64,000 bases of DNA from an uncultured Eubacteriales bacterium (lineage in GTDB: Bacteria > Bacillota > Clostridia > Christensenellales > CAG-138), in NCBI GenBank assembly GCA_900546845.1, contig UREK01000008.1:1-64000 (forward strand), given 5' to 3'. Under the pieces are notes generated by a model, which saw only the letters and a list, made by a program, of their open reading frames with translations, had not been told where the DNA came from and ran no database searches. The position numbers and the translations under genes were made by a program. Shown one piece after another: positions 1-10,520 of the stretch. Within the stretch, counting starts at the first letter, position 1, and each line of letters starts with the position of its first letter.

Positions 1-32
1 CGTCGGCAGCGTCAGATGTGTATAAGAGACAG
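1..32 (+). other. Illumina Nextera transposase adapter (assembly contamination)
   Basis: Bases 1-32 equal the Nextera read-1 transposase adapter minus its first T. Bases 14-32 are the 19-base Tn5 mosaic end AGATGTGTATAAGAGACAG. This is library sequence and not genome; the genomic contig begins at 33. Read on the minus strand it adds the artefact peptide LLYTSDAAD to the end of the neighbouring reading frame. Confidence 0.98.
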
Positions 33-910
33 AAACTATAGAGACGCTTCCCAACTTCATTTGATAGAACCGTTGGCATTTCTTTAATCAGTGGCATAGA
101 GTTGATATTGATTACTCCGATGTTATTGCTGCTAAAATAAGACAGTTGAGTATCATCAACAATCTCCTGATCCAATATAAGGTAGCCAACTCTTCTATTC
201 TCGTCTAATGCTCCGTTTTGCGAACGCATGTAGTTTAGCCAACTAAGTATAAGCTTGATGTTATAATCATTTAACGAATATCCTAAAAATAGCACAATAT
301 GGTCAGTCAGCAAGGATTTAATGAAAAGTTCAATTAATACATGTTTTTGCGAGTAGTTTAAATAGTCTTGCTCTTTTAGAACTATGCTGGAAGGTTCGGA
401 AAGATCCCCGTGCATTTTGACGATGTACTTTCCTTTGTCTGCATTTAACAAATCCTTATCATGCACAATCACTTGGTATTGCTTACAAAATATATTTTTT
501 GATGATTCAAGCAACTGGTCATAATTTGTGGTTATAATATGGGCTGGATTTATATCAAGAATTGCTGACGATAAAGGTGCATCTGCTGTCACAGCAGGAA
601 TACTTTCGGCTAATACACGGTTATATAATTCTTTATCCTTGTTAAACACATGCTGCGGTATCTTTAGAAATTCATCTGTCGAAAAATCATCTTTCAGCAA
701 ACAGGTACTTTCGCATTTTTCTGCTTTATGTCTGCAAGAATTACATCTTGAATAGTTAATTGCTTTTGCCATGTTTTGAATCAGGGTATTCCAGCTGGGC
801 ATTCCATCCACATTGCAAGATACTCCCGCACCGACAAAAATGACTAACTTTCCTTGCTCGTCTTTTTCCCTGAACAAACTGATATAGTTGAGCAGTTCAT
901 CGTTGCTCAT
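33..910 (-). CDS. SIR2-like domain protein, truncated by contig end
   Basis: About 292 codons are open from the ATG at 910 down to the adapter junction; the C-terminus is lost. Visible SIR2-fold motifs are VGAGVS (residues 26-31), TTNYD (127-131, with the Asn that binds NAD ribose), KMHGD (165-169, with the catalytic His) and FLGYSLNDYN (208-217). This motif set is that of the prokaryotic SIR2_2 NADase/deacetylase-like family, often found in antiphage proteins. An unusual cysteine cluster, C56-x2-C59-x6-C66-x3-C70, lies between the first two motifs and could bind zinc. A Shine-Dalgarno-like AGAAGG precedes the start. Base composition is clearly more AT-rich than the rest of the window, suggesting recent acquisition. 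The NAD-degrading defence role is inference; a partner gene or C-terminal sensor domain may lie beyond the contig end. Confidence 0.85.
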
Positions 911-944
911 AAACACATCTACCTTCTTTATCTATGAGGTCATT

Positions 945-975
945 TTTATACGTAAGTAACGGCGGAACTCGTCAA
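945..975 (-). promoter_or_regulatory. Possible promoter of the SIR2-like gene
   Basis: On the minus strand TTGACG (975-970) is followed after 19 bases by TATAAA (950-945), about 35 bases before the start codon. The spacer is 2 bases longer than ideal. Confidence 0.4.
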
Positions 976-1055
976 ATCAAACAAAGCATTCTTCTACTCT
1001 TGCTACATGTTCAGTACCTTTATCCTTCGTGATACCGTAACCACCGCTCAAAACT

Positions 1056-1084
1056 TGAAGTGGTATAGAGAGAAAACTGCTTTA
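1056..1084 (+). repeat. Left inverted repeat of the IS element
   Basis: TGAAGTGG followed by 12 variable bases and ACTGCTTTA. It pairs with the right repeat by two conserved blocks of 7 and 8 bases. Confidence 0.6.
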
Positions 1085-1170
1085 TATACTTTATTATACT
1101 ATACTGCAAGATATTACTCTTGGCAACTCTTTGCTACAATAGTCTCAACATCTACAAAGGAGCTGAGGCT

Positions 1171-2325
1171 ATGCCAACCACTTATCCCACTGAACTCAAA
1201 GTCAAAACCATTCGCCGCTATGAAAAAGGCGAGTCCATCAAAGCGTTGAGCCAAGAGTTGCACATCTCCCAAAGCACCCTGTACCAATGGAGGAAAGAGT
1301 ACTGCTCGATCAAAGCACACAACTGCACCTACACGCCCGCCGAATTTGACGCCATTTCCCACCGTCTGCAAAAGCTGGAGCATCACATGGAGATCATCCG
1401 CCAGACCGGGTATCTGTCCAGTGTTCCCTTGCAGAAAAAGCTTGCCACCCTTGAGGAACTCTACAACCGGGCGGGCAATCCCTACAGTGTCCATGAGCTA
1501 TGCGACGCTCTTGACGTTGCAAGGGGGACCTTCTACAACCACATCTTCCGAAGAGCAGACAGAAGCAAATATCAGGAGGAACAGGCGCAACTCATGTTGA
1601 TGGTCAAGCAGGTGTTTGACGACAGCGAGCAACGCTTTGGTGCGGAGAAGATCCGTGTCATTTTGGCTGAAAGCGGCATTCGCGTGGGTAAAAAGCGTAT
1701 TTCCGCCATCATGCAGGAGTTGGGGCTGCACAGTGTTCGAGTAGACGCAAAAAAGCAGTTCAAACGCAAGCAGCAATACGCAAAACAAAATCTGCTGAAA
1801 CATGAGTTTTCAGCAGATCATCCCAATCAAACATGGGTCAGCGATATTACATACTTCAAGGTCAAAAGCTACTGGGTCTATCTATGCATCATTCTTGACC
1901 TGTACTCCCGTAAGATCATTGGCTGGCGAGTATCCAAACACATGAGTACACATTTGGTCACGGCAACCTTCAAGGCCACTTATCAGGAACGGGGACGACC
2001 ACAAAACCTAACCTTTCACAGTGACCGGGGTAGTCAATATGTTTCCAAAACACTGACCGGGCTATTTCAGCAGCATGGTGTGAAGCAGTCTTTTTCTGCT
2101 ACCGCCAGACCACTGGATAACGCCGTGGCCGAGACTTTCTTTTCTTCATTCAAACGGGAGGAGGCTTACCGAAAAGATTACACCTCCGAACAGCACTTTC
2201 GCAGAAGTGTGGAGGAATATATTCGGTTCTACAATGAGGTACGACCCCACTAGACGCTAAACTACAAGACACCACAGGCATTTGAGGATAACTATAAGTC
2301 TGTTTTATCGAAAAGCAGTGTCTAA
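1171..2325 (+). pseudogene. IS3-family transposase (fused OrfAB) with premature amber codon
   Basis: The start is ATG 1171, nine bases after AAAGGAG. Residues 1-60 form the transposase helix-turn-helix domain, followed by a second HTH-like segment and the rve integrase core. The DDE triad is intact at D225 (WVSDITY), D285 (FHSDRGSQ) and E321 (NAVAETFF), with 35 residues between the second Asp and Glu. Translation stops at TAG 2251-2253, exactly inside the conserved motif RPH-x-TLNYKTP. If the TAG is read through, the frame continues for 23 more codons to TAA 2323-2325 and restores the family C-terminus. OrfA and OrfB are one continuous frame with no frameshift site. Only the tail is lost, so residual activity is possible, but a decayed copy is the simplest reading. 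Confidence 0.85.
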
Positions 2326-2337
2326 ATTTCCACTTCG
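2312..2337 (-). repeat. Right inverted repeat of the IS element
   Basis: AAAGCAGT, ten variable bases, then CCACTTCG; this is the complement of the left repeat blocks. It contains the ancestral transposase stop codon. Confidence 0.6.
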
Positions 2338-2439
2338 CGTAAAAATATTAGTTTTGCGTTTTGAGCGTTTTGGAAAAACAGCGCTTCCCCTACAAAAAGC
2401 GGGGAGCCGCCGTGTTGTAAGGCTTTCCGGATATGACAA

Positions 2440-2476
2440 GTCCCGCTTTTCGATAAAACTGTTCGAAAAGCGGGAC
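2440..2476 (-). terminator. 13-bp hairpin downstream of tRNA-Leu
   Basis: GTCCCGCTTTTCG (2440-2452) pairs perfectly with CGAAAAGCGGGAC (2464-2476) around an 11-base loop, ten bases after the tRNA 3' end on the minus strand. No strong T-run follows, so it may act as a tRNA processing or termination hairpin. Confidence 0.55.
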
Positions 2477-2486
2477 TCATTCATTA

Positions 2487-2573
2487 TGGTGCCGGAAGTG
2501 GGACTCGAACCCACACGGTATCGCTACCAACGGATTTTGAGTCCGTCACGTCTGCCAATTCCATCATTCCGGC
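2487..2573 (-). tRNA. tRNA-Leu (anticodon CAA), CCA encoded
   Basis: On the minus strand the acceptor arms GCCGGAA and TTCCGGC pair, followed by discriminator A and an encoded CCA. The D-loop contains GGAATTGGCAGACG, the anticodon loop is CTCAAAA (anticodon CAA, codon UUG) closed by ACGGA/TCCGT. A long class II variable arm precedes the T-arm GTGGGTTCGAGTCCCAC. Length is 87 bases including CCA. It borders the AT-rich SIR2/IS patch, and tRNA-Leu genes are frequent island insertion sites. Confidence 0.96.
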
Positions 2574-2717
2574 AAAATTTACGAGACACAGTTTATCACA
2601 ATTTAAGCAAATCCGCAACCATAAAGTGCTCGCTTGCGTTATAATGATACGGTATAATAAAATTTACCGTACCCACAACCCGAAAAATTTGCATGTGTGC
2701 AAGGAAGGACGGTTTTT

Positions 2718-3692
2718 ATGAAATGGAGAAGGAGGATCGTTGCTGCGGCGCTGCTGGCTGCGCTTTTGGCGGCAGGCTGCTCGGCTCGGAGCAACACGGC
2801 GGATGTTTTGACAGAATATTCCATGCCAAGCGAGCCGCAGGCAGCGGCCACGGAGCATGAAAGCGCGGCGTATGACGCGTCCTACGCGCTTTCGGCAAGC
2901 GCCGAGGCGGTAAAGCGTTCGGAGGCTGCAGGGGAGCAGTATGGCGGCCGCAAGGTGATTTTGACCTATGAGATCCGGTTGGAAACGGATGCGTTTGATT
3001 CGCTGCTTGCCGCGCTGAAGGAGCGGCTGGAGGCGGCGGGCGGCTATCTGCAAAGCTCGTATATCGACGGGAAAAAACCGGAGGTTTACGGGGAGAGCGG
3101 GCGCACAGCTACGCTCTCCCTGCGCGTCCCCGCCGAAGGCGCGGAGGCGTTCTTCAGCGATGTGAAGGCCATGGGGGCTGTGCGGAGCGAACAGGCTTAC
3201 ACGGACGATGTGACCCCGGAGTATTTCGACCGGGAGACGCGCCTTGAAGTGCTCAACATCCAGCTTGAACGGCTCAAGGGCATCCTCGTTGAAACGGACA
3301 ACTTGGCGGATGTGATCGCCCTTGAAACGGAGATTGCCCGCGTGACGATGGAGATCGAGGCGCTGACCAGGGAGCTGCGCCGCTACGACGCGCTGATCGA
3401 GTACACTACCATCGACGTAACGGTGTATGAAACCGTCTACCGGGAAGGTCCGGCCGCCGCCGAAACCGTGGGCGAGCGCATCGAAGCAGGCTTTTCGGAT
3501 TCGCTCAACGCCGTGGGCGTGTTCTTTGTGGATGCGTTCGTCTGGTTCGTATCGGCGCTGCCGGTGCTTGCAGTGCTGGCGGCGGTCGCCGCTGCGGCAT
3601 TCCTTTGCATCCGCGCGGCACGTAAGCGCCGTAAGGCGCGGAAGGGCGCAAACAAGGACGACAAGAAATTATATGAGGAGAGGAAAGAATGA
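2718..3692 (+). CDS. DUF4349 domain lipoprotein
   Basis: The start is ATG 2718 after GGAAGGA; the upstream ATG 2697 lacks a ribosome site. Residues 1-21 are a lipoprotein signal ending LLAAGC (lipid-modified Cys21). The middle (about 75-255) matches the DUF4349 pattern: an N-terminal beta-alpha segment (YEIRLETDAFDSLLAALKERLE), then a long coiled coil (LEVLNIQLERLKGILVETDN to LTRELRRYDALIEYTTIDV). A transmembrane helix (about 265-295) and a strongly basic cytoplasmic tail follow. It is therefore anchored at both ends to the membrane exterior. The next gene overlaps by 4 bases and also encodes a lipoprotein, so both probably act together at the cell envelope. The molecular function of DUF4349 is unknown. 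Confidence 0.85.
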   Translation: MKWRRRIVAAALLAALLAAGCSARSNTADVLTEYSMPSEPQAAATEHESAAYDASYALSASAEAVKRSEAAGEQYGGRKVILTYEIRLETDAFDSLLAALKERLEAAGGYLQSSYIDGKKPEVYGESGRTATLSLRVPAEGAEAFFSDVKAMGAVRSEQAYTDDVTPEYFDRETRLEVLNIQLERLKGILVETDNLADVIALETEIARVTMEIEALTRELRRYDALIEYTTIDVTVYETVYREGPAAAETVGERIEAGFSDSLNAVGVFFVDAFVWFVSALPVLAVLAAVAAAAFLCIRAARKRRKARKGANKDDKKLYEERKE

Positions 3693-4507
3693 AAAAACAA
3701 GCGATTCTTCTGTATGGCGCGCTTTTGTGCATGGCGGCGCTGGCCGGATGTAAATCAGATGAGCAGATCGCTGAGACTTCCCAGCCGCAGCCCGCGGTGA
3801 TCTCGCCGGATGTGCACATCACGCAGGAAGCGGACGAACGCGATACGCTTACTGTGAGCGGTGCGGGTGAGGTCAAGCTGAAGCCGGATCAGGCGAAGGT
3901 CTCTATCGTGATCAAAGTCACGGAGCGGCAGGCTGATGACGCGCAGCAGCGCAACGCGGAACTGACGGACGCCGTCCTTGCATCCCTCAAGGCCAACGGC
4001 GTGCAGGATGCGGACATCCAAACCGAGGATGTCCGCCTGAGCGAGGAATATGATTACGACAAATCCCCGGCTGAGCTCACAGGCTATTCCATGCGCAACA
4101 CGCTGAACATTACGGTGCGGGATACGGAAATCGTCGGCAAGGTCATCTCGGATGCGATCTCCGCGGGCGCGACGAGCACCTATGGCCTTACGTTCACGGT
4201 GTCCGATCCGAGCGGCGCATACCAGGATGCGCTGAAAGCCGCTGTCGCGGAGGCGCAGGGCAAGGCGGCCGCAATCGCCGAGGCGCTTGGCGTGGAGCTT
4301 GCGCCGATCCCCGTTTCCGTGGACGAAGCCAGCAGCAGCTACCAGCCCTATCTTTATGACAGCATGGTGAGGGAGGAGGCTACGGCCGCCGTGAGCAACG
4401 ACGCGGGCAGCATTGCCGTGAGCACGGGAGAGCTCTCCGTCACCGCGAAGGTGGACGTTGTGTATGAGATCACGTCCGCTGCGGCTGTAGCGCCGCCCGA
4501 GACCTGA
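3689..4507 (+). CDS. SIMPL (DUF541) domain lipoprotein
   Basis: The ATG overlaps the preceding stop (ATGA). Residues 1-21 are a lipoprotein signal with Cys21 (ALAGCKS). From about residue 55 to 260 it has the SIMPL/DUF541 pattern: TLTVSGAGEVKLKPDQAKVS, then LKANGVQDADIQTEDVRLSEEYDY, and later EAQGKAAAIAEALGVELAPI. Members of this family (for example BP26, YggE) form envelope oligomers linked to stress resistance; the biochemical activity is not settled. A strong terminator follows, so this is the last gene of a two-gene operon. Confidence 0.9.
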   Translation: MKKQAILLYGALLCMAALAGCKSDEQIAETSQPQPAVISPDVHITQEADERDTLTVSGAGEVKLKPDQAKVSIVIKVTERQADDAQQRNAELTDAVLASLKANGVQDADIQTEDVRLSEEYDYDKSPAELTGYSMRNTLNITVRDTEIVGKVISDAISAGATSTYGLTFTVSDPSGAYQDALKAAVAEAQGKAAAIAEALGVELAPIPVSVDEASSSYQPYLYDSMVREEATAAVSNDAGSIAVSTGELSVTAKVDVVYEITSAAAVAPPET

Positions 4508-4546
4508 TCGAGCCCATAAGGCAGCGGCGCCGCCCCAAAATAAGCA

Positions 4547-4575
4547 CGGGAATGCCAGATGGCATTCCCGTTTTA
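4547..4575 (+). terminator. Intrinsic terminator after the SIMPL gene
   Basis: CGGGAATGCC (4547-4556) pairs with GGCATTCCCG (4561-4570) with an AGAT loop, followed by TTTT. It lies between convergent genes. Confidence 0.9.
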
Positions 4576-4606
4576 ATCTGTGTGCTGCCTTATGGGAGGC
4601 GCGTTT

Positions 4607-6010
4607 TCATGCTTGTTCCGCCGTTTCCGGCGCGGCGGCAGACGCTTGCGCTCCTTCCGCCTTCGGCGTGCCGAGGTAGTTCGGCAGCTGCATGCCCGCC
4701 ATGTCGAACAGCTCCTGCATGGGCGGGATGCTCTTGACCATCCCAGCGAGGAAGTTTGCGGTGGCGGTCTTTTCGCCGTTCGCGCCGTCCCAGACGGTGA
4801 CCTTGTCGATCTTGATGTTCTTGATGGCGTCCACCTGGATCTGCATCAGGGCTTCCATCTTGTCCGCGAGCATCAAGCGGAGCGCGTCGGAGGGGTTGCC
4901 TGCCGCGGCCACGACCTGCGTGAAGCCGTCCGCCTGCTTGATGAGCATTTCCTGCGCGCCGCGCGCTTCCGCTTCCATGCGCATAAAGATCGCGTCCGCT
5001 TCGCCGCGCGCCTTGCGGCGGATCTGCTCCGCCTGCGCTTCGGCCTCGAGCTCCATGCGGCGCTTTTCCACCTCAGTCTTTACGATAATGTCGGCCTCGA
5101 GCGTAGCTTTTTCGCGCGCTGCGCGGGCTTCTTCCGCCGCGCGTTCCGCGGAATAGGATTCCTCGAGCGCCTTTGCGGATTGCACCTTTTCCGCCGCGGT
5201 GGCGACGCGCTGGGCTTCTGCCTCCTGCTCGCGCAGCTTGGCGTTGGAGCGCGTCACATCGATGCGCGCCTCGTTTTCGCCTTGGATGGCAGTGGCGTTG
5301 GCCTGGGCGACCTTGATGCGCTGATCCATGTTCGCGTTTGCTTCGCCGATGGCGCCGTCGCGCTCCTTTTCGGCGACGGACTTCTTCGCGTCGTTGATGG
5401 CCTTGGCGGCGGCTTCCCGGCCGAGCGCGGTGATGTAGCCGGATTCGTCGCTGATGTCGGTCACGTTCACGTTGATGAGGCGCAGGCCGATCTTCTTGAG
5501 CTCGGTCTCCACGTTGCGGGAGACAGCTTCAAGGAACTTATCGCGGTCGGTGTTGATCTCCTCGATGTCCATCGTTGCGACGACAAGGCGCAGCTGGCCG
5601 AAGATGATATCCTTTGCAAGTTCCTGTATGGAGGCGAGGCTCAGGCCGAGCAGGCGCTCCGCCGCGTTTTGCATGACGCCCTGCTCCGTGGAGATGCCGA
5701 CCGTGAAGCGGGAGGGGACGTCCACGCGGATGTTCTGGCGGGAAAGCGCGTTGACAAGGTCCACCTGTAGCGACATGGGCGTAAGGTCCAGAAACTGATA
5801 TGCCTGCACGAGCGGCCAGACGAACGCAGCGCCGCCGTGGATGCAGATGGACGATTTGCTCGAACCGTCCCGGTTGCGGCCAACCTGGCCGTAGATGACC
5901 ATGATTTTATCCGAAGGGCATTTCTTGTAGCGCGTGAGCAGCACGAGCAGCAGCGAGAACAGCAGCACGGCTATGACGACTACGGCGATGATTCCTTCCA
6001 ATCCTGGCAT
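4607..6010 (-). CDS. Flotillin / SPFH-family membrane scaffold protein
   Basis: 467 residues. A transmembrane helix at about 6-27 is followed by an SPFH (band 7) domain at about 40-200 (VGRNRDGSSKSSICIHGGAA, LTPMSLQVDLVNALSRQNIR, GIGLRLINVNVTDIS-type ending) and a long Ala/Glu-rich coiled coil at about 205-360. The C-terminal part (VVAAAGNPSDALRLMLADKM) fits the YqiK/FloT C-terminal region, and the tail is Ala-rich. Flotillins organise ordered membrane microdomains and their client proteins. It is preceded by an NfeD-like gene with a 45-base gap, the same pairing as B. subtilis yuaF-floT, so the two products probably assemble together. Confidence 0.93.
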   Translation of the reverse strand: MPGLEGIIAVVVIAVLLFSLLLVLLTRYKKCPSDKIMVIYGQVGRNRDGSSKSSICIHGGAAFVWPLVQAYQFLDLTPMSLQVDLVNALSRQNIRVDVPSRFTVGISTEQGVMQNAAERLLGLSLASIQELAKDIIFGQLRLVVATMDIEEINTDRDKFLEAVSRNVETELKKIGLRLINVNVTDISDESGYITALGREAAAKAINDAKKSVAEKERDGAIGEANANMDQRIKVAQANATAIQGENEARIDVTRSNAKLREQEAEAQRVATAAEKVQSAKALEESYSAERAAEEARAAREKATLEADIIVKTEVEKRRMELEAEAQAEQIRRKARGEADAIFMRMEAEARGAQEMLIKQADGFTQVVAAAGNPSDALRLMLADKMEALMQIQVDAIKNIKIDKVTVWDGANGEKTATANFLAGMVKSIPPMQELFDMAGMQLPNYLGTPKAEGAQASAAAPETAEQA

Positions 6011-6055
6011 TTTTGATGTACCCCCTTAAATTTGTTCTATATTGCAAACGACCGT

Positions 6056-6700
6056 TCAGTTTTTGGGCTGCACGATCAGCGTCGTCTTTCCTGATACGCC
6101 GATGACCACGACCTCGGCGCCGGTTTTGATGGGCGCCTCGCAATCCGTCACGGCGTCGAGCTGCGTCAAGCGCTCCTGCAAAAGCAGCGTCACCTTGCCG
6201 GTCTCGCTGCGCGCGGGCGGGATGGTGAGGTACACCGTGCCGGAAAGGCCCACGGCGTTGCGCACATCGAGCGTACCGTTGTATTGCAGGCGCAGGAAGG
6301 ATTTGAGAATGAGCGCCGTCAGGACCATCGCAAGCGCGCCGGCCGCGACGGCGAGCAGCACCGCAAGCCCACGGTCCATGCCGCCGCGCAGCAGCGCGAG
6401 ACCCGCCCAGCCGCCAACGGCGAACAAAGCGATGATCCCGCGCAGGGAAAAGAGCTGGAGCCCCGCGCCAAAGCCCGCGTCCTGATCCCCGATGGAAGCC
6501 GCGTCTGCGGCGCTGATGTCCGGGATATCCGGGATGCCATCGCCGTCCACGTCGATGGTCAGATCCATATCTGCGTCCGCGTCGTGGCCAAGGCCGAGGA
6601 GCGTTAGCACCATCTGGATCAGCAGCAGCGCCGTGGCCGGAAAAGCGACGAAGGCGAAGCCGCGCTCCAGCGCGCCCAGCGATTCCCACCAAGCAAGCAT
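6056..6700 (-). CDS. NfeD-like membrane protein (flotillin partner)
   Basis: 214 residues with a membrane helix near residues 14-36 and two more near 75-125, then a C-terminal OB-fold NfeD domain (about 140-212: LDVRNAVGLSGTVYLTIPPA, VVVIGVSGKTTLIVQP). Between the first helices lies an Asp-rich segment, DADADMDLTIDVDGDGIPDI, resembling a dockerin/EF-hand calcium loop; its role is unknown. NfeD proteins are regularly encoded beside flotillins or their proteases. No ClpP-like protease domain is present, so this is the short NfeD1b type. Confidence 0.85.
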   Translation of the reverse strand: MLAWWESLGALERGFAFVAFPATALLLIQMVLTLLGLGHDADADMDLTIDVDGDGIPDIPDISAADAASIGDQDAGFGAGLQLFSLRGIIALFAVGGWAGLALLRGGMDRGLAVLLAVAAGALAMVLTALILKSFLRLQYNGTLDVRNAVGLSGTVYLTIPPARSETGKVTLLLQERLTQLDAVTDCEAPIKTGAEVVVIGVSGKTTLIVQPKN

Positions 6701-6730
6701 AATGATTCCTCCCCCGTAAACAGTTAACAG

Positions 6731-7279
6731 TTATAGGTCGAGCGTCTTAAGCAGGCGCTCCGCGTTTTGATGCAGCACGCTCGAAGAGTAGGCGAGCAGC
6801 ATGATTTCGAGCACGTTCAAAAGCCGTGCCTTTGCGCCGGCATAGGGCTCGGCGTAATCCGCAAGCGACGCTTCCACGGCCGTGCGCATCGCCCCGCGCG
6901 CGGGGATCCCCGCACCAAGGGCGCCGAGCGCGTCCGCAAAGCGGCAATACAGCTCCGTATCGCTCATTACGTTTGCCCCCATATATGCGCCCGCGTGTGC
7001 GCAGAGCGCGATGATGCTTTCGATCTGAAGGGAATCCTTCAAGGCGTTGATGATGAGGAGCCGGGAAAGCTGCTCGCGCGAATACCGTTTTGCCTTCGGC
7101 GGGGAAACGAACCCGCGCTTGACCCAGTTCTGGATGGTATGCGGCGCAAGCCCAGTGATCTCCGCTACCTGGGAAAGCACGAGCCCGCCGGCGAGGAACA
7201 TCGGCGCAAGGAGGCCGTCCGCAATGTTGCGGCGCGAGAGCTCCACCTCGATCGTGGAGCCGGGCAAAAGACCGATCAT
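6731..7279 (-). CDS. DUF1836 / MerR-like HTH regulator
   Basis: The start chosen is ATG 7279, which has a GGAGG site directly upstream; an in-frame extension to 7381 has none. The protein has 182 residues. Residues about 30-75 form a MerR-like helix-turn-helix (LSQVAEITGLAPHTIQNWVK, then YSREQLSRLLIINALKDSLQ), which is the DUF1836 signature. The rest is helical and probably forms the dimer or effector part. Its target is not evident. It lies 30 bases downstream of nothing else on its strand, so it appears monocistronic with the flotillin pair further along. A second DUF1836 gene is present at 41114. Confidence 0.8.
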   Translation of the reverse strand: MIGLLPGSTIEVELSRRNIADGLLAPMFLAGGLVLSQVAEITGLAPHTIQNWVKRGFVSPPKAKRYSREQLSRLLIINALKDSLQIESIIALCAHAGAYMGANVMSDTELYCRFADALGALGAGIPARGAMRTAVEASLADYAEPYAGAKARLLNVLEIMLLAYSSSVLHQNAERLLKTLDL

Positions 7280-7374
7280 GGGAACCTCCTCGCCTTGTTT
7301 GTGTATAGTATAACATATGGTCACATGACTGTCAATTATGGTTTGGCGAAACGAAAGAGCGATTGAGATCGGGC

Positions 7375-7403
7375 TTGACAAACGTCCACATTCCGCATAA
7401 ACT
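7375..7403 (+). promoter_or_regulatory. Sigma-A promoter of valS
   Basis: TTGACA (7375-7380), 17-base spacer, TAAACT (7398-7403). It lies just upstream of the T-box leader. Confidence 0.8.
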
Positions 7404-7424
7404 AAAGCTTAATTGAATGATTGC

Positions 7425-7672
7425 GTTGAAGAAGAGGAGTACGCGTTCCATCCTGCATCAGAGAGACGGCTTCACCGGCTGCAAGGGCTGTCGGCGGGCA
7501 GGCGCGGAAGGTCGCTTCGGAGCATCCCGGCCGAGCAATTTTGGGTAAGCCGGGGCGTGCGCGCCGCGTTAAGGCGCTTGGAGGTGGGGCTGCGCCCTTG
7601 CGGCGCGCTCAACAAAGGTGGTACCGCGAGCGATTCGTCCTTTGAAGGCGAATGGCTCTTTTTTATTTTGTG
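7425..7672 (+). ncRNA. T-box riboswitch leader of valS
   Basis: Stem I is built from GAAG (7431-7434) with CTTC (7515-7518) and TTCC (7446-7449) with GGAA (7506-7509). The specifier loop between them has AGTA (7438-7441) on the 5' side and GTC (7511-7513), a Val codon, on the 3' side. The T-box core AGGTGGTACCGCG lies at 7616-7628; its UGGU complements the ACCA end expected of tRNA-Val. The terminator ATTCG/CGAAT plus CCTT/AAGG (7633-7653) is followed by a T-run. Uncharged tRNA-Val should stabilise the antiterminator and allow valS transcription. Confidence 0.95.
7633..7665 (+). terminator. T-box attenuator terminator
   Basis: Stem ATTCG-t-CCTT / AAGG-CGAAT at 7633-7653, then GGCTCTTTTTTATTTT. 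It is mutually exclusive with the T-box antiterminator. Confidence 0.85.
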
Positions 7673-7701
7673 AACCGAACAGAAACAGGAGGATCGATCC
7701 A

Positions 7702-10338
<2,637 letters not shown>

Positions 10339-10359
10339 GGGGTAGAAAAACAGAAAAAT

Positions 10360-10392
10360 GGCTCCTGTCCGAACCGGGCGGGAGCCTGTTTT
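10360..10392 (+). terminator. Intrinsic terminator of valS
   Basis: GGCTCC-t-GTCCG pairs with CGGGC-g-GGAGCC around AAC, followed by TGTTTTA. Confidence 0.85.
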
Positions 10393-10520
10393 ATAACGCG
10401 ATAAGCCCACCGTTGGTTGTCCACAGAGGCGTGTACGTACACGTCCGGCAACGTCTCAAACGCCGTTTGCGGGGGTACGACAATCCTCTCATGCAGGCGT
10501 ACGAAAGCCAGCTTTTCTTG

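Larger units (their letters stand above)
1056..2337 (+). mobile_element. IS3-family insertion sequence (about 1.28 kb)
   Basis: A single transposase frame is bracketed by imperfect inverted repeats (1056-1084 and 2312-2337) sharing GAAGTGG at the outer part and ACTGCTTT at the inner part. The right repeat overlaps the original stop codon of the transposase, as is common in compact IS elements. I could not find a convincing 3-4 base target duplication beside these ends, so the exact termini are uncertain. The element separates the SIR2-like gene from tRNA-Leu. Confidence 0.75.

Noticed and set aside
10431..10442. GTGTACGTACAC palindrome downstream of valS
   Set aside because: A 12-base dyad in a short intergenic stretch with no promoter or regulator context beyond the nearby XRE gene; could occur by chance.
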